From Aggregatilineales bacterium (lineage in GTDB: Bacteria; Chloroflexota; Anaerolineae; Aggregatilineales; Phototrophicaceae), in assembly GCA_030834905.1 (NCBI GenBank), contig JAUQWZ010000021.1, positions 248,001 to 312,000 of the forward strand: a DNA stretch of 64,000 bases. The letters run 5' to 3'. Below, piece after piece: positions 46,192-54,675 of this stretch. A model generated the notes under the pieces. That model worked only from the letters and a program-made list of their open reading frames with translations. It had not been told where the DNA came from and did not search any database. The position numbers and the translations under genes were made by a program. Position 1 is the first letter of the stretch, and every line of letters starts with the position of its first letter.

Positions 46192-47059
46192 GGCACAGGT
46201 CGATCCGTCGGCGGTGCTCGCCGCCCTCGGCGTTGACGACGTCACCAGGATTACCGAGGTCACCGGCGGGCAGGATACGCTGATCTGGCGGGTTGAGCGC
46301 GGCGCGGCAAGCCACGCGCTGCGCGTGTTCCGCCCGGAACAGCGCGAGGCAGCCAACAGGGAAGCGATAGCTATCGAGAGGGCTTCGGCGCTGCTGCCTG
46401 TGCCGCAGATTCTCGCTCGCGGCATTGTCGATGATCGTCCGGCGATGCTGCTGGAATGGTGCCGGGGCGTGCCGCTGTTTCACTATCTGACGCAGCATCC
46501 GTCGGCGGTGGGCGTGCTTGGAAGGGCGTTTGGGCGGATGCACGCCCAACTGCACACGCTCGACGCGCCGCCCGCGCTCGCGCCGCCGAATGCGCTCGGC
46601 GATTGGCTGGCGCAGCTTGACGCTCCGCTGGCGGAGCGCATCGGCGCGGTATCACGCCAGCCGCCCAAACTGCTGCATCTCGACTATCACCCCATGAACG
46701 TACTGACGGACGGCAGCCGCATCACGGCGGTGCTGGACTGGGTGAACGCTCTGCCCGGCGACCCGCGCGCCGATTTTGCCCGCACTACCAGTATTCTTCG
46801 GATTGCCCCTATCTCGCCCGCGCCGCTTTCCAGCCAGATGCGGCACCTGCGCCGCGCCCTGGAACGCGCCTGGCGGCAGGGGTATCAGGAAGCGGCGGGC
46901 GAAATGTCCGATCTGCCGCTGTTTTACGCGGCTGCCGGAACTGCCATGCAGGGCGATCTCGCCCCGCGCGCTGCCAACCCTGATCAGTGGCTTCAATCGC
47001 ATCACCTGACCCCGGTTCGCCGCTGGACGCGCTGCTGGCGATCCTGCGCCGGTCTGTAG
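46181..47059 (+). CDS. APH-family phosphotransferase (aminoglycoside/choline kinase-like)
   Basis: This 292 aa protein has the kinase-like fold: GGQDTLIWRVERGAASHALRV (nucleotide loop), catalytic LLHLDYHPMNVLTDG and the metal-binding ITAVLDWVNALPGDP. Substrates of the family range from aminoglycosides to sugars and homoserine. Its start overlaps the SixA stop by 11 bases, so it belongs to the same transcript. Context does not suggest resistance. Confidence 0.8.
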   Translation: MPTEAQVDPSAVLAALGVDDVTRITEVTGGQDTLIWRVERGAASHALRVFRPEQREAANREAIAIERASALLPVPQILARGIVDDRPAMLLEWCRGVPLFHYLTQHPSAVGVLGRAFGRMHAQLHTLDAPPALAPPNALGDWLAQLDAPLAERIGAVSRQPPKLLHLDYHPMNVLTDGSRITAVLDWVNALPGDPRADFARTTSILRIAPISPAPLSSQMRHLRRALERAWRQGYQEAAGEMSDLPLFYAAAGTAMQGDLAPRAANPDQWLQSHHLTPVRRWTRCWRSCAGL

Positions 47060-47142
47060 GAAACCCGCCGCAACTCTGCGCCCGCAACGCGCGTATAGGG
47101 TTGTGTAACGAGATTTCGACTATCAGCTTGGGGTTTTCAATC

Positions 47143-47844
47143 ATGAATAATCAGCCGCAGAATGGGCGAAACGTCGGCGCAATCCTGTTGATTGCGATTG
47201 GTGTGCTGTTCTTTGCCACCCAGGTGCTGGGCTTCAACATCTGGAGTTTGTTTGGGCTGTCGTGGCCCCTGTTCATCTTGCTGCCGGGGCTGGTGTTCCT
47301 GGCGCTGGCATTTCTGGGCGATAAAAAATCGGCAGGCTTTGTTGTGCCGGGCGCGATTATCACCGGAACCGGCGCGATCCTGGCGGTGCAGAACGCGACA
47401 GGACGCTGGGAAAGCTGGGCGTATGTCTGGACGCTGTATCCGGTGTTCCTCGGTTTTGCCCTGATGTTCCTGGGACGCCGCACCGACAGCCAGAAGACCG
47501 AGCAGACCGGGCGCGGGTTCGTCACCTGGGGAACGGTTGGCTTCCTGATCGGCTTCGCCTTCTTCGAGGTGCTGATCTTCGGCGGTATGGCTGGCTTGGG
47601 CAATGTGCTGCTGCCGCTGATCCTGATCGGCGTCGGCGTGCTGATGCTCACCGGCGGACGACTGCCAGTACGCATTGGCGACAAATCGAAGCGTAAGAAC
47701 GACGCCCCGGTGTACAGCGGTCCGCGCGTCATCAACGGCAGCCGCAGCAATGGCTACTCGCCAACGGTCGATTCGGACTTGCAGCGCCGCATTGACGAAG
47801 CGATTGCCGAAGACGATCCGGACGCGCCCAAGACGAGCGTGTAA
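47143..47844 (+). CDS. Membrane protein with LiaF/DUF5668-like helices
   Basis: This 233 aa protein begins MNNQPQNGRNVGAILLIAIG with a phenylalanine-rich helix pair (FFATQVLGFNIWSLFGLSWP). At least four further helices follow, then a polar C-terminal tail (RIDEAIAEDDPDAPKTSV). The N-terminal part resembles the LiaI/LiaF-type transmembrane domain seen in envelope-stress proteins. ATG 47143 is preferred, because the longer frame to 46987 lies inside the kinase gene. The function is unknown. Confidence 0.7.
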   Translation: MNNQPQNGRNVGAILLIAIGVLFFATQVLGFNIWSLFGLSWPLFILLPGLVFLALAFLGDKKSAGFVVPGAIITGTGAILAVQNATGRWESWAYVWTLYPVFLGFALMFLGRRTDSQKTEQTGRGFVTWGTVGFLIGFAFFEVLIFGGMAGLGNVLLPLILIGVGVLMLTGGRLPVRIGDKSKRKNDAPVYSGPRVINGSRSNGYSPTVDSDLQRRIDEAIAEDDPDAPKTSV

Positions 47845-47959
47845 GACCGGGAGATTACCTCACCCCTGCCTCGCTGCGCTGCGGCTTCCCCTCTCCATAA
47901 CATGGCGGACGCAAGAACAGGTTTGGCATCAAGGGTTAAGCCGACAAGAAGATTGATGT

Positions 47960-48002
47960 GTAGGGGCGACTCGCCGAGTCGCCCTATGTGTACCAAGTTA
48001 AG
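47960..48002. repeat. GCGA palindrome joined to a relic of IS terminal sequence
   Basis: GTAGGGGCGACTC/GAGTCGCCC (47960-47984) is followed directly by TATGTGTACCAAGTTAAG (47985-48002). That second part matches the inner IS end ATATGCACCAAGTTAAG at 27423 with a few changes. So the same palindrome-plus-tail layout occurs here with the other palindrome subtype. The gap 47845-48209 holds no gene. Confidence 0.7.
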
Positions 48003-48144
48003 AGATACGGCAGGTAATATGCGTCCGCGCCGCCAGACTGAAGGGACTTTTTTGAGTCTCTTTAGCAGACTTGTCTTTTCGGAGCCGTAGGTTTTAACCT
48101 ATGGCGACACATCAGATCGCCTTCGCCCCTCTGTTCGATCCTGT

Positions 48145-48173
48145 TTGTCAACCTGGCTAACGCTTGTTATAGT
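48145..48173 (+). promoter_or_regulatory. Promoter of MerA-like flavoprotein gene
   Basis: TTGTCA at 48145-48150 and TATAGT at 48168-48173 are 17 bases apart, ending ~37 bases before ATG 48210. Confidence 0.5.
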
Positions 48174-48209
48174 CCCCGAAATGTTACCCATCCAACAGGT
48201 GGAGAGCCG

Positions 48210-49583
48210 ATGACGATTACCTATGATGCGATTGTGGTTGGCGCTGGGCAGGCGGGTCCTTCACTGGCAAGGGCGCTGGCGGGTAAGGGCTGGCGCGTCG
48301 CGCTTGCCGAGGGCAAGACGGTTGGCGGCACCTGCGTGAATTATGGCTGCACGCCGAGCAAGACGCTGATCGGCAGCGCCCGCGCGCTCCACGCGGCGCG
48401 GCGGGGTGACGAGTTCGGCTTCTCAACCGGCGAGGTGCGGGTAGATTTCGCCCGCGCGATGGCACGCCAGCGCGATATCGTGACGCGGATGCGCGGCAGA
48501 GGCACGCACCGGCTGGAGCAGACGGCGGGACTGACCTTTTATCATGCCTGGGCGCAGTTTCAAGCGCCGCGTCAGCTTCGAGTAGGGGATGATCTGCTGG
48601 AGAGCGAGCGCATCTTCCTCAACGTTGGCGCGCGGGCAACCATGCCCGATCTGCCGGGATTGGACAGCGTGCCTTATCTCGATAACGAAACGCTGCTGGA
48701 ACTGGACGATCTGCCGCGCCATCTGATCATTGTGGGCGGCGGCTACGTGGGGGTGGAATACGGGCAGGTTTTCCGCCGTTTCGGCAGCGAAGTGACGATT
48801 ATTCAGCGCGGCGCGCAGGTATTGAGCCTCGAAGACGGCGACGTTGCCGGGGGCGTGCAGCGCATCCTCGAACAGGAGGGCGTCCAGATTTTGCTGAACG
48901 CGCAGGCGAAACGGGTCGAAAAGCGCGCCAACGATATCTGCCTTCAGGTGGAACAGGACGGACAAACGCGCGAGATCGCCGGTTCGCACCTGCTGATCGC
49001 TGCCGGACGGCAGCCGAATACTGACAGCCTCGGCGTCAAAAAAGCGGGTATTAAGCTGGACAGGAAGGGCTATATCAAGGTAGACAACCACCTGAAAACC
49101 AGCGTCGAAGGCATTTACGCGCTTGGCGAGGCGAATGGTCAGGGCGCGTTTACGCACACCGCCTATAACGACTATGAAATTGTGCTGGATAACCTTGACG
49201 GCGGCACGCGCAAGCTGTCTGACCGCATCCTGATCTACGGCGTGTTCACCGATCCGCCGCTGGGGCGCGTGGGCATGAATGAGAAGGAAGCGCGCGCCAG
49301 CAGTCGCAAGGTGCTGATGAATACACTGGCGATGTCGCTGGTCAACCGCGCCGAGGAATTCGGGCAGACTGACGGGTTCATGAAAGTGTTGGTCGATGCG
49401 AAATCGAAGCAAATCCTCGGCGCGTCGATCCTCGGCTTGGGCGGCGACGAGGTCATCCACGCCATTTCAGTGCTGATGTACGCCAAAGCGCCGTATACGG
49501 TGCTGAAAAACGCCGTCCATCTTCACCCCACCGTGACCGAGATGCTGCCGACGCTGTTGAGCGATTTGAAGCCGCTGGAATAG
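48210..49583 (+). CDS. MerA-like pyridine nucleotide-disulfide oxidoreductase
   Basis: This 457 aa flavoprotein has an FAD-binding motif VVGAGQAGPSLARAL and the redox-active cysteine pair in GGTCVNYGCTPSKTL (C42, C47). An NADH-binding motif IIVGGGYVGVEYGQVF follows, then the C-terminal interface HLHPTVTEMLPTLL with the catalytic histidine. It belongs to the mercuric reductase/lipoamide dehydrogenase group, but the C-terminal cysteine pair that delivers Hg(II) is missing and there is no N-terminal metal-binding domain. No mer genes are near. A general disulfide or quinone reductase role is as likely; use as E3 for the pdh complex is less likely but not excluded. Confidence 0.82.
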   Translation: MTITYDAIVVGAGQAGPSLARALAGKGWRVALAEGKTVGGTCVNYGCTPSKTLIGSARALHAARRGDEFGFSTGEVRVDFARAMARQRDIVTRMRGRGTHRLEQTAGLTFYHAWAQFQAPRQLRVGDDLLESERIFLNVGARATMPDLPGLDSVPYLDNETLLELDDLPRHLIIVGGGYVGVEYGQVFRRFGSEVTIIQRGAQVLSLEDGDVAGGVQRILEQEGVQILLNAQAKRVEKRANDICLQVEQDGQTREIAGSHLLIAAGRQPNTDSLGVKKAGIKLDRKGYIKVDNHLKTSVEGIYALGEANGQGAFTHTAYNDYEIVLDNLDGGTRKLSDRILIYGVFTDPPLGRVGMNEKEARASSRKVLMNTLAMSLVNRAEEFGQTDGFMKVLVDAKSKQILGASILGLGGDEVIHAISVLMYAKAPYTVLKNAVHLHPTVTEMLPTLLSDLKPLE

Positions 49584-49630
49584 ACGATGCTGCCACAGGA
49601 ACTGATGATCGACAGGCTGGCGACCAGATA

Positions 49631-49666
49631 AAAGCGCGGCAGAATAGCTGCCGCGCTTTCGCGCAG
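49631..49666. terminator. Bidirectional-type terminator between convergent genes
   Basis: A perfect 12-base stem AAAGCGCGGCAG (49631-49642) pairs with CTGCCGCGCTTT (49648-49659). On the minus strand it is followed by TTTTATCT, so it best ends the YggT transcript. It also lies 47 bases after the flavoprotein stop. Confidence 0.75.
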
Positions 49667-49709
49667 ACCCGCGCGATGCACGAGCCAACACCCCTAAGGG
49701 AATGTGCCG

Positions 49710-50174
49710 CTAGAGTTCGCGGCGGTAGCTGGTCACGGTGTGGCGCGTGCGCGCGGGGGTAAACAACACGCGGAACAGGCGGACGATGATCCATGCCGCG
49801 AGCGTGTAGACGACCATGGCGATGATGGCGGGAATCTCGAGGATGCCGCTGCCGACCTGCGGCGACGCCACCAGATTGACAAACGGCGCCATGAAGATGC
49901 TGCTGATATCGTAGATCACCCGCGCGAAGCCGGTGGTCGGGTTAGCGGCGAGGAGTTGTAGTACCAGCCGCAGCGCCAGCAGAATGTTGATAACGCCGAA
50001 GAACAGCCAGATCAACGCTGCCAGCCGGGATACCAGCACCCGTCCTTCGGCGCTTGGGTCTTCGACCACCTGCCGCTGCGCCTGAACAACCGGGTCACGG
50101 CGGACGACGGTTTCGGTGACGACCGGTTCTTCGCGGACGACGGTTTCGCGTTTTCTCACTTCATAGTCTGCCAT
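49710..50174 (-). CDS. YggT-family membrane protein with repeat-rich N-terminus
   Basis: This 154 aa protein begins with a soluble ~45-residue part with imperfect repeats (ETVVREEPVV, ETVVRRDPVV). Two membrane segments follow (LIWLFFGVINILLALRLVLQ and AIIAMVVYTLAAWIIVRLF) with ANPTTGFARVIYDISSIFMA between them, which fits one YggT unit. A very strong GAGGAGGAAAC lies before the ATG. YggT proteins are linked to osmotic stress or membrane assembly; the N-terminal part is lineage-specific. Confidence 0.75.
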   Translation of the reverse strand: MADYEVRKRETVVREEPVVTETVVRRDPVVQAQRQVVEDPSAEGRVLVSRLAALIWLFFGVINILLALRLVLQLLAANPTTGFARVIYDISSIFMAPFVNLVASPQVGSGILEIPAIIAMVVYTLAAWIIVRLFRVLFTPARTRHTVTSYRREL

Positions 50175-50488
50175 CAGGTTTCCTCCTCAGGAAAAGCATC
50201 TCGTTCTGCTAGTGCTGCCCATGATGAGGGCGGTGTTGGCAGGTATTTTCACCGCCAGACCCGCCCACGTCTTTACCGATACAGGCTGATTCATCTCACG
50301 ATACTTAATTACAATATACATTAATGAACTGCCGAGTGTCAATAAATGATTGATGAGAGTCATCCGAATCGCGTAAAGACATGCCAATGTTAACCTTTCG
50401 GACTTTAGCAAAAGCAGGTACTTGACTTTGAGCGCGCTCTAACTCGTACACTGATGATCAATGGGCTAGAACACGAAGGAGTTTTGGC
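50175..50488. other. Gene-free AT-richer intergenic region
   Basis: A 314-base gap between divergent genes. It is AT-rich in 50290-50350 and contains no convincing reading frame. The one clear element is the promoter at 50422-50452. Confidence 0.6.
50422..50452 (+). promoter_or_regulatory. Promoter with 19-base spacer and internal palindrome
   Basis: TTGACT (50422-50427) and TACACT (50447-50452) are 19 bases apart. The spacer holds the perfect palindrome GAGCGCGCTC (50430-50439). Overlong spacers with a dyad are typical of MerR-type activated promoters. Confidence 0.45.
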
Positions 50489-51472
50489 ATGGATAACCGT
50501 ACTCTTGGACGCTCTGACATCGAAGTCTCGCCAGTGGGAATGGGCTGTTGGGCAATCGGCGGGCTGTGGCAGTGGCTGGATGGTCCTGGCGGCTGGGGCG
50601 AGGTCGATGACGGCGAGTCGATCCGCGCCATACACGCCGCGCTGGACAGCGGCATCACCTTTTTTGACACCGCCGCCAACTACGGCGCTGGACACAGCGA
50701 GCACATTCTGGGCAAGGCGTTGGCAGGGAAGCGCGATCAGGCGGTCATCGCCACCAAGTTTGGCTTCAATGTCGATATCGCTGGCAAACGGATCAGCTAC
50801 CACGAGAAAACTGCTGATGTCATCGCGAACCTGCGGGCGGAGTGCGAAGCCAGCCTGCGCCGATTAGGTACCGACTATATCGACCTGTACCAGCTTCATG
50901 TCTGGGATTATCCTCTCGACAGCGCCGCCGCTGTGCGCGATGAGTTGGAAGCGCTCGTCCGTGAGGGCAGGATACGCGCCTATGGCTGGAGTACCGATTC
51001 GGTCGAGTCGGCGCGGTTGTTTGCCGAGGGCGAGCACTGTGCCGCCGTCCAGCACGATCTGAACGTCGTCAAGGATGCGCCGGAGATGCTGGCGCTGTGC
51101 CAGCAGGTGAACCTTGCCAGCGTCAACCGCAGCCCGCTGGCAAGGGGCGCGCTGACCGGCAAATACAGCAAGGACACCATCTTCCCGGAGAACGATGTTC
51201 GGCGCGATCCATGGTCGATTGAAACCTTCTTTGATCCGGCGCTGGATAAGCTGGAAGCGCTGCGGGACATTCTGACCAGCGGCGGGCGCACGCTGTCGCA
51301 GGGAGCGCTGGCGTGGATCTGGGCGCGGAGCGAAAAGACCGTTCCCATTCCCGGCATCCGTACTGTCATGCAAGCCCAGGAAAACGCCGGAGCGATGCGG
51401 TTTGGGGTGCTGACCGCCGACCAGATGCGCCAGATTGACGAGCTTCTCGGTCGCGCCGTTTCGGTGGGCTGA
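50489..51472 (+). CDS. Aldo/keto reductase
   Basis: This 327 aa TIM-barrel oxidoreductase has VSPVGMGCWAIGG, GITFFDTAANYGAGHSE (catalytic Asp and Tyr), VIATKFG (catalytic Lys) and YQLHVWD (His). The NADPH-binding tail is PIPGIRTVMQAQENAGA. It reduces carbonyls with NADPH. An unusual promoter lies upstream (50422). AAGGAG precedes the ATG. Relatives are often induced by oxidative or carbonyl stress; the substrate is unknown. Confidence 0.88.
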   Translation: MDNRTLGRSDIEVSPVGMGCWAIGGLWQWLDGPGGWGEVDDGESIRAIHAALDSGITFFDTAANYGAGHSEHILGKALAGKRDQAVIATKFGFNVDIAGKRISYHEKTADVIANLRAECEASLRRLGTDYIDLYQLHVWDYPLDSAAAVRDELEALVREGRIRAYGWSTDSVESARLFAEGEHCAAVQHDLNVVKDAPEMLALCQQVNLASVNRSPLARGALTGKYSKDTIFPENDVRRDPWSIETFFDPALDKLEALRDILTSGGRTLSQGALAWIWARSEKTVPIPGIRTVMQAQENAGAMRFGVLTADQMRQIDELLGRAVSVG

Positions 51473-51485
51473 TGAGCATCCACAT

Positions 51486-51511
51486 GGGGGCGAGGCATCG
51501 CCTCGTCCCTA
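51486..51511. repeat. Palindrome, GCGA-core subfamily
   Basis: GGGGCGAGGCATCGCCTCGT followed by CCCTAC lies 13 bases after the aldo/keto reductase stop. Confidence 0.65.
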
Positions 51512-51626
51512 CGAATCTGCCTCGTAACCAGCCCCATTCCACCAGCATGGATGGTTATTGACTTTTCCCTCAGACTGCAATATGCTGGGACACAGGATTA
51601 AACCAATTCTCCGAATCAGGTGTTGT

Positions 51627-52052
51627 ATGCGAACACTCGTGATCGGCGCTGACACAGCCGGACAGGCGGCGGCGCTCGACTCCTTCTTTTACACTTCCGT
51701 CAAGTTTGGGGCAGAGTTCTTTCACACCGACGCCGCCCCGACCTGACTGCCTGTTCGCGATTCGCGGCTCGATACCACCCACAGCAAAACAACTGATGGT
51801 TCTCAGGTTCGGATGGCGGATAGTTCGCTGTCCTTGAGGGTTGAATCGCGCCGCCTGGATTCCGATTATGACAGCACGCCATCACGGGCGCGGCTGGCAA
51901 TGCCGGTTGGAGAGGGTTTGGTCTTTACCGGAGAGGCGGCAGCGCTGGCTCTCTGGAGCGCGACGGCACATGGCGCTTCCATGAATGGACGCCGCGCCGC
52001 GCGCGAGATTTTGTCCGAAGAAGTAGAAAGGTCATATCATGATCGCGCATAA
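51627..52052 (+). pseudogene. Remnant of FAD-dependent amine oxidase
   Basis: One frame of 141 codons with an in-frame TGA at 51744-51746. The start MRTLVIGADTAGQAAA is a decayed FAD-binding motif, and FGAEFFH recalls the GAEFIHG of monoamine oxidases. The end PVGEGLVFTGEAAAL...ATAHGASMNGRRAAREIL is the C-terminal FAD site of the same family. Full proteins have ~430-460 aa, so about two thirds has been lost by in-frame deletions. It overlaps the next, also broken, gene by 14 bases, which suggests an old operon. Confidence 0.72.
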
Positions 52053-52839
52053 GTACCAATATAAAGACAGAGCGAACCACGCTCACGCGAAGGAACCTTC
52101 GCGAATAGTGGTGAAACCATCTTCACAGGCATACGTCGAGAAGATGGAACAGCTTCAGATGCTGGCGTACAACCCATCCCCCGAGGAAGGGCTGAACGGC
52201 ATTCTGACGGCGGAGGCATTCCGCAATCATTTGCGGGTGTTTCCAGAAGGTCAGTTTATCGCGGTTGATACCGAAACCGACAGCGTCGTCGGGCTGACGG
52301 CTTCGATGCGCCTCGACTTCAACCCCGCTTTTTCGCTGCTCGACAGCTGGGAAGCAGCCACCGGCGATGGCTGACTGAGCACGCACAACCCCTGTGGCGA
52401 ATGGATGTACGGCGTTGAGTCGTGCGTTCACCCCGAATACCGAGGGCGCGGCGTCGGCAGTAAGTTGATGGACGCCCGTTTTGAAGTTTTGCGTTACCTG
52501 AATTTGCGCGGCATGGTTGCCGGCAGCATGTTCATGGATTACCACAAGGTCGCTCACCTGATGACTCCCGAGCAGTATGTGCGCGAGGTAGAGGCTGGGC
52601 AGCGTTTTGACACCAACCTGACCAAGCAGCTTCATAAGGGATTCCGGGTTCACAACCTGATTCCGAACTACATCCATGACAGCCGCACGCTCGATTGGGC
52701 AGCGGCGATTGTCTGGGAAAACCCCGACTACGTGCCAAACAGAATGCCGATGATCAATGTCATTCCGGTGCATTTTGACGTGGAGCTTAAGCCTGCGGCT
52801 TATCCACGCGACGTAGCAGGGATGGGGAGGATCGAATAA
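52039..52839 (+). pseudogene. GNAT N-acetyltransferase interrupted by one in-frame TGA
   Basis: A single frame of 266 codons with a TGA at 52372-52374. Upstream is FIAVDTETDSVVGLTASMRL. Downstream LSTHNPCGEWMYGVESCVHP and EYRGRGVGSKLMDARF give the acetyl-CoA motif of the GNAT domain found alone or fused to nitrilases. Relatives have tryptophan where the TGA stands (GW-x-x-THNP), so one TGG-to-TGA change explains it. Many intact genes here stop at TGA, so code reassignment is excluded. A sequencing error or rare readthrough remains possible. Confidence 0.78.
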
Positions 52840-52960
52840 ATATGGCAACGACTCAATGCTTCGGGGAACACCCCGGCGTTGTTACGGCGATTCAGTTCGC
52901 GTGAAGTGGAATACAAAAGGGCGCGCCGAGATGCGCCCGATCACACATGATGTGGATATT

Positions 52961-53006
52961 GTAGGGGCGGCTCATAAGCAGTTCTAAAGATTGCAGCCGC
53001 CCCTGC
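52961..53006. repeat. Imperfect palindrome, GCGG-core variant
   Basis: GTAGGGGCGGCT (52961-52972) and AGCCGCCCCTGC (52995-53006) surround a 22-base loop downstream of the copper operon. A smaller GGGCGC/GCGCCC pair lies at 52918-52938. Confidence 0.65.
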
Positions 53007-53015
53007 TCATGGGAA

Positions 53016-53984
53016 TTACATTCCGCCCGCGCCCATGCCCGTTTCCGCAGGCGCTCGGACGGGAACGGTGAGCGACATGTCTCCCGCCTCGGCAAAGGTC
53101 AGCAGCAGGTCAACCGTATCGCCGTCGGCAAGCTCGCCAGTCAGATTGATCAGCATGATGTGCAGTCCACCCGGCTGGAGCAGCGCGGCTTCTCCGGCGG
53201 GAACTTCGATGCCGCCTTCGATGGGCTGCATCCGCATGACGTCGCCTTCACCCATCACGACTTCGTGCAGTTCGACTGCTTCGGCAGCCGCGCTGCTGGC
53301 GCTGATGAGGATGTCGTCGCTGCCGGTCAGGTTCAGCAGCAGTCCGTAAGCGGCGCTGTTGGGCATCCCCGCCGCCGCCGGGCGCACCCAGGGATCGAGC
53401 ACAAAGACGCCGTCACAGGCTTCGCCCCACTGCGGCGCGTCCACAGCCATCATCGGCTCATCGGTGGCTTCCATGGCTGGCATAGCCATGCCTTCGGACA
53501 TGTCCTCATCCATTCCAGCCATTGCCGCCGCGTCGCGTACCGGCACCGCGAGTTCGATCTCGCCAGCCGTCTCAAAGGTGAGCGTCAAATGGAGCGTGCT
53601 GCCCGCTGCCAGCGGTTGGGTCAGGTTGATGAGCATGATGTGCAAGCCGCCCGGCTGAAGCTGGGTAAAGCCACCCGACGGCACGACAAAGCCGCCTTCG
53701 ACCGGACGCATCTGCATGACGTCGCCCTCGCCCATCACCACTTCGTGAAGCTCGACCGCTTCGGCGGCATCGGTGCTGGCGCTCACCAGCGTATCTTCAG
53801 CGTCGCTCAGGTTGATCAGGAGTCCATAGACCGCGCTGTTGGGCATCGCTTCCGACGAAGCGCGCGCCCAACCGTTGAACAGCGCGACAACGGCGCAGTC
53901 CCCTTCAGCCGCCTGCGCGGTAACGAGGATGGGGGAGATCAGCACTGCCAGCACCAACAGCAGCGACAGCCATCTATTCTTCAT
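53016..53984 (-). CDS. Secreted protein with two tandem PCuAC copper-chaperone domains
   Basis: This 322 aa protein has a signal peptide (LSLLLVLAVLISPILVTAQA). Two copies of the PCuAC (DUF461) domain share ELHEVVMGEGDVM and LQPGGLHIMLINLT, which carry the His/Met copper ligands (H...M...M...HxM). A Met-rich linker (MAGMDEDMSEGMAMPAM) joins them. PCuAC delivers Cu(I) to the CuA site of cytochrome c oxidase. Tandem domains in one chain are unusual; the single-domain protein has ~150 aa. It is the last gene of a three-gene copper unit. ATG 53984 is chosen over an upstream start for its direct signal peptide. Confidence 0.85.
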   Translation of the reverse strand: MKNRWLSLLLVLAVLISPILVTAQAAEGDCAVVALFNGWARASSEAMPNSAVYGLLINLSDAEDTLVSASTDAAEAVELHEVVMGEGDVMQMRPVEGGFVVPSGGFTQLQPGGLHIMLINLTQPLAAGSTLHLTLTFETAGEIELAVPVRDAAAMAGMDEDMSEGMAMPAMEATDEPMMAVDAPQWGEACDGVFVLDPWVRPAAAGMPNSAAYGLLLNLTGSDDILISASSAAAEAVELHEVVMGEGDVMRMQPIEGGIEVPAGEAALLQPGGLHIMLINLTGELADGDTVDLLLTFAEAGDMSLTVPVRAPAETGMGAGGM

Positions 53985-54029
53985 TTCCGAGAAATCCTTT
54001 CTGAACATGAATATCAATAAGAGTCACAA

Positions 54030-54671
54030 TTACGCCGCGTCCAGGATGATCTGCAAATCGTGGACGATGTCACGATAATTCGTGCCGTAGAGATACTGGG
54101 CTTGGAGCCGCCCATCGGGTCCGATGAGGAACAGCGACGCCGTATGATCAATCAGATAGGACAGCGGCGAATCGGCGAGCTGGCGGCGTTCGGCGACGAC
54201 GCCAAACTGATCCATCACCTGCTGGAGCGTCTCGCCTTCAGCGCGCAGTCCGACAAAATCCTCGTGGAACGCCTGCGTGTACAGCGTCAGGTTGTCGATA
54301 GTGTCGCGTTCCGGATCGACGGTCATGAACAGGATTTTGAGCTTGTCTTCCGGCTCGTCCAGCGCTTCATACACGCGCTTGAGTTCGGCGAAAGTCGTCG
54401 GGCAGAAATCGGGGCAGGTGCGATAGCCAAAGTAGATCAGCAGCGTTTCGCCGCGGTGCTGGCTCAGCGTAAAGGTGTCGCCGGTGGTCGCCGCCAGACT
54501 GAAATCGTCTATCGCCCGCGAAGGCTCAAAGACCGCCCCGCGAAGCTGCCCGGCATAGTCGGGCACCGAAGCCGACTCGGTGGTCGTCGCGGCGCAGCCT
54601 GCCAGCAGCAGACCTATCAGGCAAAGCGTTAGCGGGCGGGATAATTTGATAACGGCTGAATCTCGGAACAT
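54030..54671 (-). CDS. SCO1/SenC copper-binding lipoprotein
   Basis: This 213 aa protein has a lipoprotein signal (LTLCLIGLLLAGC) and a thioredoxin-like fold. The Cu-binding cysteines are in YRTCPDFCPTT and the distal histidine in SYLIDHTASLFLI. LKILFMTVDPERDT is family-typical. SCO1 delivers copper to, or reduces, the CuA centre of cytochrome oxidase. It starts 4 bases after the cupredoxin-like gene and is followed by the PCuAC protein after 45 bases. Confidence 0.9.
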   Translation of the reverse strand: MFRDSAVIKLSRPLTLCLIGLLLAGCAATTTESASVPDYAGQLRGAVFEPSRAIDDFSLAATTGDTFTLSQHRGETLLIYFGYRTCPDFCPTTFAELKRVYEALDEPEDKLKILFMTVDPERDTIDNLTLYTQAFHEDFVGLRAEGETLQQVMDQFGVVAERRQLADSPLSYLIDHTASLFLIGPDGRLQAQYLYGTNYRDIVHDLQIILDAA

Positions 54672-54675
54672 TGAC

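Noticed and set aside
48210..49583. Flavoprotein considered as true mercuric reductase
   Set aside because: No C-terminal cysteine pair, no heavy-metal-associated domain, and no mer genes nearby.
52372..52374. In-frame TGA considered as selenocysteine or code reassignment
   Set aside because: Relatives have tryptophan here, no SECIS-like hairpin follows at once, and TGA ends many intact genes in the window.
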